Positions 49,640 through 60,300 of a stretch of DNA of 64,000 nucleotides are shown here, piece by piece (the stretch's first letter is position 1; every line of letters starts with the position of its first letter). Position numbers and translations under genes: made by a program. The stretch comes from Dipylidium caninum. Taxonomy: Eukaryota > Platyhelminthes > Cestoda > Cyclophyllidea > Dipylidiidae. The notes under the pieces are model-generated. The model saw only the letters and a list, made by a program, of their open reading frames with translations. It had not been told where the DNA came from and did not search any database. The DNA is taken from assembly GCA_017562135.1 (NCBI GenBank), contig QEYB01001597.1:124001-188000 (forward strand). The letters are read 5' to 3'.

Positions 49640-52600
49640 AAAAGTAAAGACTGAAACATAGTCGTTCGATGAGTTTACCGTTCATCATTAAGCAAAGTCC
49701 CGATGAAAGGAGACTGTAACAGTCCGAGAGCGGTGTTTTCGCATGTCAGCGAAACATTTAAAAAGAGCGTCTGTAAAACACGAGATGGAAATGCCCCTCT
49801 TAAGTGGGGCTAACTGCTTATAGAACAGTTGCATAAAAGAAATGTCAAAAGCAGTCATTGCAGTGAAACAATTTTTGAGGCCAAGGGGAATCGGGGTTTT
49901 CGAAACGGGCGGGCGCCGACAGTAAGAGTGAAAAGTTAGGCAGCGTAAACGCTATATTCCTGCGGAAAAGTGGGTAACCACCTCCTTGACAGCCACTTAA
50001 ACGATAAATTAATGTATTTAAAAGGTAAACCCACCAAGGGACTTACAACACGGTTTTTAGGAATACTTGCCTTTACGTGAAGCAATTCCTCCTTCGAAGG
50101 CGGCATGGACGCGCGCACCGCTCCTACGGCCACCGAACGCATGAACCACCTCGGCGCGGCGCGAGTGAAATGCAGAGCCGACAATTTCACCCACGGCCCG
50201 TAAGGGAACTCGCTGGAAGGCGCGGCGTCAACGTTGGCCTCGCACGCACCGTCTGCCCCGCCGCCGGTGTCGGCGAGAGGAACACCGAAGGCGGGAGTGA
50301 CGGGCGTGGAGATGAGGCCGGCGGGGTCGCTGCCAGCCGCCAGGGCAGCCGCTGCTGCCAGACTGGGGCCCGGACGAAGGGCGCAGAGTTCGGTAGTGGC
50401 GTTGGCAGACGTGGAACTGGTGGTGGAGGAGAGTGGCGGCGGGGCTAGGGCGATTGAAAGGGCCTCGCTGCGCGCTGTCAGGTAGGCGTGGAGGGGGTCA
50501 CGGAAGACTTGTTCGGGGGGAAGAAGTAGAGACAAATGCAGATCAGCTCCCAACCACGCATCAGACTGTCGCTGTAGGGGAGAGGGGAGTGACGAGTGAA
50601 GCAACGACACTAGAGAGGCAGGAAGTGCAATTAGGTCAAGATAAGTACCGACTTGAGACGGATTTTTATATACCGAGTAGTTTCATATAAAGTCGAGTTA
50701 TTTCTAACGGCAATTGACATGTTCTGCCTTGAGTAAGTTTAACAAAGCAGCTAAACCTGTAACTTTACACCTCCGATTCCCAACAGTATTGCCTTAAATA
50801 CTTTGTTTTTCCAAGTCCTAACACCGGACTGGATGTGGCCAGTGATCACCGACAAACCGGACAAGTTGGGGAGCTGTTTGGACCATAAACAAGTTCGTAA
50901 TGGGCTGCAAAATGAGGTGAAGCCGAGGCAACTAAAGATCTTCCGGGCACCCTGTTGGTTGCATTTGTCCCCGAAAGCAAAAAAGTTTCACAACGAATCA
51001 CTGTCGGTGGCTCTCCAAGCATTCAGAAAGGAGGGGCCTCCGGGTGGAAGTAGGGGGAATGCGATTACAATGCCTAAAACTACCAAGAACAAAGTGTCTT
51101 CACGCACGAAAAAGGAATTGTAATCGTCGGTAGCAAATTGCGATTAAGACGCGAAAATAGAGCCATTCTCATCACCAAATGCGAATGAGTGAGACGATGA
51201 GGGAAAAATTGTTTGAATGTGTGAGTTGGGCGAAAGGAGAAGAAGTTGAAATAAAGACTAACTGACGCGTTGTAGTTGCCGGTGGTCTGCTTGCAGAGTT
51301 GGGCGTAGAGTTCGTCGCGGACGCCGGGCGTGGCAAGGGCGCGTTGTACGATGATGGAGGCGAGATCGGGTTGCTCAGTTTCGCGATGCGATCACCCATG
51401 AAGGATTGGACTACTACCGAAGGAAAGGCAAATACATTAAGAAAAATAGGAACCCGTTTTCGTCAAAGCGACCCCCCAGCCGTGTTTAGACAGTACAGTT
51501 TCAAGGCATTACTAACAATCTTCCCGAAATACATAAAGATGTTTATTCTACGCACTTTATGCTGCCGAACCCACAACTATGATTCTCTTAAGGTAGCCAA
51601 ATGCTTCGTCATCTAATTAGTGGCGCGTAGGACTCCCCGCGGAGATCAGATCATGGTTGCGGACCCGGGCGCCTCCTCGTGACGACTGCCGGGATTGGAG
51701 GGTTTGCCCTCCCAGCTAAGACCTGGATCATCCCCCCTCCGGGATCACAGGGTGGCTCCTGCCCTGGGGTATTCCCGGCCATTGAGTTGGGGCTGAGGTC
51801 ACTGCCTCAGTATATTTCTGAGACAGCATTTTTCAAGACGGCCACGACAAGTGCCAAGGGGTTTCACGAAACGAAGTCTGATCCAAAGAGAGGGTAAAAA
51901 AGGAGAAGGGAAGAAGAACCAGAACATCGCCTTTCTCAGCAGTTCATCTTTACTTTTTGACTATCCCAAAGAGAATGCCCATCTTCCTTGCCTCAACTCA
52001 TGATAAAAATGTCCCGTTGTTTGCAAGAAGGTCGACTTAGCACAAATTTGAATGACGTTGGCAGATCGGACATTCAAAATATGTTTATTTTCCACGGATA
52101 TGCATAAACCTTTCACCATTTACCCAGCCAATCAACGTCAAAGTTAATTCTTCACTTTTCGTGACGGCAGGGCGAATTCAGACAGGCTCACACTCTACAC
52201 ACAACGGCCGAGACACATCGCCGAATACCATTTCGCAGCGATGAGAAGTTCTTAAATGGCGCAGGCAACTCGGAGTTTTAGACAGATGCTGAAAAAAGAT
52301 GCACAGTAGAGTAAAACGGATTAACAATCCGCCAATTTCCGTCATTGTGCAGAAGACAGGCGTGGATAGTGGCAAACGCTCGCGGAGAGGAGGCCATTTC
52401 CCTTACTGTGTGAATAAATTTGCCCAGATTTGCAAACACCCCCTCAGTGGGAGGTGGCGGTGACAATAGGAGGAGGGAGACGGAGGAAATGAAGTCAGAA
52501 GCCTTTTTCGCCAGGGCTCAGTAGAAGCGATAAGCGCGGGGTGGAGGAGGCATTCAGTCTCATCTCCGTCGGACAAGGCACCCGAGCGTGTTTGTCGAGA

Positions 52601-55600
52601 GAAGGGGAATTGGAATGAGAGCGCCGAGTCGGGAGGCACTACTGACACACAATACAACCGGACCCACTCGGATTGCGCCCTGTTATGAGGCAATGTTGTG
52701 AGAGGAAAGAACGCGCCGCGTCTGCGCAGTGTACCCGCGGAGGTGTACAAGTGGGCCCACGAAATACGATAGGCATTCGTTTGGGGGAAAAACATCGGCC
52801 AAGTTAAAGTATAATTGCACAAGGAAAGCATGCGAAATCGCAGCACACAAATACAATTTTGTGTAGAGATTTTTGGCCGAAATGCTTTACTGTCGGACGT
52901 TGTTCCAGTGGCGACCGTACGAAGAATAAAAGGAGTTAAGACACGAGAATGAGATCAATTTGATCTAACAAGCTTATCCGGGCAAATGCTGTCCATTTTA
53001 TCAAGGGAACGACCTTCCCAACAGGAGAGTTGAGAAGTCCTTACCTGCCACTCAATGAGAAAATGGCCTAAGTGGATGTGAGGCGAGTACACTTCCAAGT
53101 GACGAGGAAGATTTACAAGTAACCAGTTAAAGTGAAATGAGCGCCCAGGCCTCGTTGACATTTACACTGAAGGTCAGTAACATAAAACAACGTCTATTTA
53201 AGTGTGCACGAGAGCATGTTTTAACAAACTCGCTCCTTCACCTTGGAACAAATTATGCGCACCCCACAGTCGAATGCCTGGAAGCAGGAACAGAGCTTCA
53301 GTAATGCAGTGCTATTAGATGAGGGATAGTTGTGCCAAAGGTCAGTAATTTCCTATCCTTTAGTCAAAAAAATATGCCTGTCCATTTCGGGCACGCCGTC
53401 GAGCACTCATTTACCACCTCACCACTCTCAGCAGCAGGACTTGAGGCAGAACTTCGGGCTGCCATCAGTCTGGGGTAGAACAAATGGGAGAGGCGGGAGA
53501 GAGAGACTTGAAAGGGTGGGGAATTGTTGACCGCTGACAATGACTCCTTTGAGTTGGTGAAAGAAAAACTTAGGGCAGGGACGACATTGAGACCTAGCTG
53601 ACAAACATGTCAGTTGTCAGCAACGGCTACCGCTTCTCTACCCGGTGCTAGGGGAACACTAAAGCCAGTTATTATACGATCAGATGAGGAATAGAATACA
53701 AAAGCGGGAAGGAGAAAAGTCTCTAAAAAGAGAAACAGAGAGTCGCGAGGTGTACTGTGCTTTCCCCTGACACCAGTACTCTTGAGCGACAGCAAGTTTT
53801 TAGAGTAACGAGAGTGGCCTGGCGAGAAATAGGAAAACTCTTATGGGGAATGTTGGGCTATCGTCATTTACAGGTCGCAAAAAAAGGAGAAGCAAATGCC
53901 GTCTTTCAAAAACGCAATTTCGTTTGTAGTGAAATAAAATCAGGGGTGCCTGAGGAGATAATGTGAATGATGAGAGAGGTAGACTAGAAAGTGCGGAGAT
54001 GGTAGCAGTAGGTCAATCCGCTGGTACACTTAACGTTTGTCTGCAAATTCTCTTCAAAATGACAACCACTGACAGTCGGACAGTTCCGAAAATATTTAGC
54101 ATTTCGCAGTTTGGGAGGGCAAGAAAAGTATGCGGAGTTAGCATCTGTTAAACGTGATTGGCCCTCGTGAAAAATACGAGACAACAAGGCGTATTCGAAA
54201 TACTTCCCGCGCAATGGCCTAAAACTACCCCTCATCCATCACCTATGCTACCTCTACGCCTTCCGACAGGGTGTCGTTGGCACGTTTGACCAAAAGGGGC
54301 GGTTCCCAGTAGGCGCGATGGAATGACTACCCTCGTCCGCAACCATGTAGAATGCACGGCCGCAAATTTAAGGCGGAATCTTTTCCTCAATGCGGATTGA
54401 AAAGCAAAGAGGGCCTGAAGGCTGTGCTACAGCGAGCAGGCAGCACACAGTGGCTGACGGAAAAACTTACATTTGAAATTCTCCGGAATATGCTTTTGTA
54501 GACTCTTGTCAGTCGCTGCCAGAAGCCGCTTAGAGAAGGCGGCCTGTGAACAAAAGATGAAAGGTAAAAAGGAACCCGCTCGCCGTTGGAAAACTGCGCA
54601 TTCTTCGTAGAAAACCAACCTTAGTCCAATTCATAAGAGTAGTACAGTCTTGACTCTGCCGTAAAAGGTTTTTGGGCCATGAGTAGGGTCCCGATATCAA
54701 CGCAAAATGTGTGCTGCCCGAGCAGGCGATGGTCGTGGATACGCTGGTGGACTGTTCGATGGGCGCTCTGGCGGTAGCGGCAACGGCGGAAGAAGAGGAG
54801 AGAGAGGCAGCTTCCGCATCGGCAGGACCAATGAAACCTCCCGAAGCGGAGCGGCGTGGATGGAGGGGCGCCGCGGTGGTAGAATGGGGTGAGTGGGTGG
54901 ACCCCGTGGTTCCTACTGTAGCACTTTCGTGAGCGGAGGAGGACGCGGAGAGGAGGGAACGCGTAGAAGTATGAGTGAAGCCCGGGTCCTCAGATATGTC
55001 GTCTGCGACAATAGAAACAACAGCAGCTGAGAAATCGCGATTTTCCATCCAGTGAAGGAGGTCAACGCATTGAACTTGTGTCAAATAATAAAACATTCTC
55101 ACGAATCGTCGAGGGAATGAATACTATGTCCTTCTACGTCCGTTTATTCATGTATTCATGCCGGAACCGCCCACTCGTTTACCTGCCCACGCGTTCACAC
55201 GAGCCATAGGCGCCTACTTTCATCCGAATAATCAAGTAAGCGAATGTCAATCATTCTGGTAACTCATCCAACCGTTCGCTCCACTTAATCAGGCATCTAG
55301 TCCGCTGCTGTGCCTCACATTCAGGCCTTAAATCGTACCCTCACCAGTCGACTCAGACCTTCTTGTCCTTAAGCTTAGCCGAGCATTTGGCCGCCGGCGC
55401 ATGCAGTCACCCGCCTCGGTGTGCGACTATTCGAAGAGCCATCCACAGTCTCGTTGACGCACTACGCTGGACGTATAGCAATCCACAAAACTGAAAAATT
55501 AAAAGCGGACAATCGGGAATAGAGGGAGTTGAAAAAGCGGGGGATAACGACGGGGGGTTGAGGGGATTAAGCGCACGACAAGGGGCCCATTCCATGACAG

Positions 55601-57276
55601 ACTTGTTCGTTTACTTCCACGAGTTTGTAGCACACAAAGGTGAGGGAGACAAATCCTGACCTGGAGACAAGAACGCTACGCACTCTAGCAGGAGATTTGT
55701 GCAGCGGACGGAGGTGCATACCGTGAGAGCTGGAATTACGGACAAATTTTACGAGGACACAGAGGAACGAGTGAATTTTAATGTGAAAGGGAATGAACCA
55801 CTTAAACATACAAACACGGGACGTTAGGAGATGCATACAACATTAGTACATTTTATGATTCAGCCTGCGGACGCATTAATTAATCCGGCCGTTTTTTTAT
55901 TTCACCATTGCTAATGACGCTAATCAACCTGCGAGTCAAATAAGTTACATCAGCCTGGTCAGTAATGCCCCGATTACACAACGAGTCCATCTTAGAGGGG
56001 AGTGAGTGAAGAGCGACAATTACTTGGGCATCCGTCTGACTAAGTGCCTCTCGGACAGGAAGAAGACTGTTGGCCACAGCGACTAGGCGTGTTCAGTGAG
56101 AGGTGTGGGATTGGCCGAGCGATTACGTGGCACAGACTGTCTCTGAGCCGACTGTCTGCATATCTGCGAGCAGACAGGCTGCGAGACACACCGAATCCCT
56201 CCACAGTTTAGCCGCCACCGTCTCAGTGTTTAATGCGTCCGCTGTCCTCCACTGAATTGCCACTCAAATTACTCTAAGAGTCGCCCATTGGTCAACTGAC
56301 TTAAGTGAAAATTTTGAGCGGAGCCTTTTAGGCCTCCCTGGAAAGGGAACACCAATGTGGAGATAAATAAAGTGCAAAAGTATACGTGGCGGTTGAATGA
56401 GAGGTCAGAGGAGATTTCTAATTTGACAGTGACATCGGTATGCATTGGACGTGGATAGGCTCGAGGGGGAAAGGTCATCCGCTTCACCGAAAACAATCAT
56501 GCATGTCCCCTAAGTTTTTTTTTATTTTAAACGATGAGGAGGCAACCAAGTAAGCAAAGGGTTTTAACGCCTTCGACGGTATCCACATAGGCAAACGATG
56601 TCGAGGCGCCCGAAAGGTTGAAGCTCTCGGGCACTCTGCTGCCCTTGAAGTCATTCGCACAGGGAGGAGAGACTCCCAAGTGACTTGAAATCGGCCTAGT
56701 TAGATAAAAGAAAAGCACGATTCCAAAATGTCTCTCAAAAATTAAATATAATTCAGGCTGATGAAAAAGAACCCGTAAGTTAAAACCACGTGAAAATGAA
56801 CACTTCTTGCGTCAAGCCTTAATTGGTTTACTTTCCGCCAGTCAAAGGTAGCCGAAAGTGGAAGACGACTACTTGGTAAAAAAGTGTTTTTTTTGTTTGA
56901 TCAAAGTTTTAACTGACCGAAATGGCAACACGGAATCAGAGTTAGGATGTCTCGACAAGCCCGGCGGGCAGAGAAAACTTACATATCTCTTTTACAACCG
57001 CAGGAAGGTGATGCGCATACCATTTTAACGACAACGCAGAACGAAGCAGGGTCAAGGTGGGAAAGCAGCCCTGACTGCTCTTCAGGCGACGAGGAATACC
57101 AATCAGCCGCGGTGCGAAATGAATGATGGTTAATGTGGCTCAGCAATGGGGTAATCCAGGCGCCCATCAAGGAAGAGGGTAAAGTGAAAATAGCCTCGAC
57201 CTTACTTGCTCCGAGTGTAAGTGTATGACGAGGACCGTTTGGAAAGGGAAAATTCAGTCCCAAGACTTAATTAGAT

Positions 57277-57311
<35 letters not shown>

Positions 57312-60300
57312 ATAAACCGTAAATGAACCGTAATAAAATTGATGGCGGTCACTGCTCATGAATCAGACAACAACGATAACCATACCGCTGAAGAAGGCAA
57401 AAAAGACGGCGGTGACTGATGTTGGACCGTAGCGACAAAGGGTTAGAGGGGGGGGGGGAAGGGGGAAAAAACTCGTCACTTAGTTCCGACGACGCGCTCG
57501 GCTCGAGAGATGCTGCGCTATTAGCTGGGGAGTTTGGGGAGAACGAGAGAGGAAGCCTAATCAGCCCTCGATACCGCCGCCAATGCCGACCGCAACCATT
57601 AAAGCCGCAAATGACTCATCCCGTGTCCACATAATTCCCCCCCCCCCCAACCCCTGGCCTACCAACAGCCCCTCGGTTGATCCTTTCCCATGTCGAGGCA
57701 GCAGCAGCAGCAGCGGCAGTAGCAGAGAAGGGCAGTAAATGCCTCGTTTGTGGTGATGACGACTTTGCGCTGGAAGTGATACAGGATTCTAGACACTGAC
57801 TCCGCTCTTTCCACCCAAGGACAACTCTTCTCAAAAGATGTGAGTTAAAGGCGAGTGTTGACATGAAGTTGGTGAACAATACCGAGGCGCGGAAAATGAG
57901 GCAGAAGAGAAAGGCTGCCTCGACCACGAAACTCACTTGACAGCGGAAGGTATTGACTGTTAACGGTAGGAAAGACTCCTACAAGTGCCCTCTTTACTCG
58001 AACTTCATGGGTCAGAAGAACTAAGCCAAAAGTGGTCGTCATTGCGATGAAATATCCCAGTCTAGAGCCATTCAAACTGCGATTCGTGACTCGACCAAAA
58101 ATAATCAAAGAGCTGAGGAGTCGTCGTAGGTCTACAGGATCTGCAAGATTCTCCCAATGAAGAGTTCTTACTGCCATGATTTGCAGGAGCAGAAGTTAGG
58201 GCTTACAAGAGTGCGGCTGTCACTACGCGAAGTAGCTATGGTGTGCAAAGAAGATGCAGCAGCTAAATCCGACGATTTAAGTGGTATTTAGCGGCGCCTA
58301 ATGATATCATTCTGATGAGCCAGATTCCGGAAAAAAACCGCTTTTCTGCCCGCTAATCACGCTCTCCTTTTCCCAATGCTTCTGGGTGTGCGTGGCCTAT
58401 AGCCACTGGTATTTGTCTGGCTTGCCCACGCCCCAACAAGTCAACCGTGGAACGATGCGATATTGCGCCACCGCCGGACAGATGGTTGGATCCACGCCAT
58501 CAGAGCGGTGGAAAGGTGAGGACGTTAAGAGATTTCCTTCTTTGTCGCCACTCAGTGATTCACTTAGAACCCCGAGGCGGTGGCACACAGCCTAAATGTC
58601 ATGCGAACGGACACACGCATTGATTTGGGAGGTTGGAGGCAAGTGGCACGTTTACATTCCTCCCTACGGTGAAGGTGGAGTGGGGATTGTAGCTGCACAA
58701 GGAGATTCACCGATTGAGTGGAGGGCTGTGACTTACCTTCCACACTGGCGACCGTGTTGGCGGTGGGAGTGGTGTAGGGAGGTTGTTTCAGCGGTTGTCT
58801 AAACGGATGACTACGCGGGAGGAATCCCGATGCCGGAGGAACATCAAAGGTCTGAAAAGTTTAAAGAGTCGTATGGTTAACTGCTCAACTAGTCCAACAA
58901 TAGTCGGAAAAATCGCCTGATCAACGAGAAACGCTGATGGTAAAAAATTTTAACAGCTTATCCCAACACCTCATGAGGCATTCAGTGTACGAGAAGAGAG
59001 AAGCTGTTTTAATAAGTTACTGAATCGTGAGGCCTTCTTACGGTTCGAAGGAAGTAAAAGGTCATTGGCTGTTAATGTTTGAGGAAATCGTTTTATCCAA
59101 AATGAGTGGGGCATCATTAAGGTAGTAAAATTAATGATAAACAATAACCTGACAAAGCGTAAACCAAAGTGGCTCACGATTGAAAAGGAGACGGGAACCA
59201 CAGCCAGACAATGGGAGTCTTGAGGAGAAAAATCCAGGCATACCGAATGAGGGCATATGGGCAAAATTCACCGACGCAATTCTTTGATTAAAAAAAACTG
59301 GTTTTGTAGGGGTATTAATGCAAATATACAGGTGATTCTTAAACCTAAAATACACGACTCCGAGATGTGGAGCCTCCAATAAAGGGGACTATTCAGTGGC
59401 ACTGGAGGGGCGATTAGTCCCAGAACTAGCTGACGGGTCAGAGAAAGCCAACCGACTGACCCGCCATCCTGCCAACCTGGCGAGTGTAGCAGACGATAGA
59501 CAGACGAACACTTGGCAACCCTTCCAACCAAAGCACTTGGAGGATGTAGTGATAATGCGCATTATCGTGGACAAGGCATGGTTGAGCGCCTGGATCTAAC
59601 ACAATCAGGTAGACTTATTTCTCGGCTACCCATGGCTGCTCCCCTTGATTGCAAACTCAACGTTTCTCAACATACTCATTCACTCGTGGCTAAACCGGTT
59701 TCCTTGTTAGTGCAGGAGACTTCGAAAGGGCGAAGCGCAGCAGTGTGGATTACCGTATTTCCAAAACCGGAAGGAAGGAAAAACAAGCCTGATCAAGTTC
59801 TGATTCCAATGAGTTATCATTTAACCACTGCCACTTCATTGGTCTTTCATTTTGTACAACCTCGAGCAGTAGTAGTTTGCAGAGGAAGCAAAATGCCTTT
59901 TCCAGTCTCGTACGCTCGTTGCTGCCGAGGCCAAATGGCAAGACAAGGTTGGACCACGCATTCGCGACTCTGCTGGAGGCAACCCACAGCCTCTAATTCA
60001 TTTCTTCTGGTCACCGAAATGAGATTACGTTGCACTAAACAAATTACCTTGTTAACAATGATTTCCCGACACTGGATTAAATTACTTAGCTGCCTGGTGA
60101 TACGGGTGATAAGAATGGCCGCCATAAGTGTGGAGTACCGATTATCAGACGAGTGATAGCACAGCCGCATATACTTGGGCGGCCAGATTTCCACGTAGCC
60201 TATGCGGCATAGTTGGCGAAAGAGATGAAACAAAAATCAGGAGTACAGCCCGACTTAGGCTTTCGGGCCAGCCTAGGCTCGGCCTAACCGGAATTGGCGG

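Noticed and set aside
50077..50485. Plus-strand frames of 83-123 codons
   Set aside because: Antisense shadows of the GC-rich MyTH4 exon at 50071-50571.
54707..54932. Plus-strand G/R- and A/E-rich frames
   Set aside because: Opposite strand of the S/T/A-rich exon at 54620-55026; low complexity explains them.
57616..57936. Minus-strand frame with a poly-alanine run as a possible linker exon
   Set aside because: Driven by a GCA repeat; the only in-phase acceptor is poor in pyrimidines.
58305..58345. CTGATGAG word as a hammerhead ribozyme core
   Set aside because: No convincing stem II, CGAAAC partner or flanking stems could be formed.
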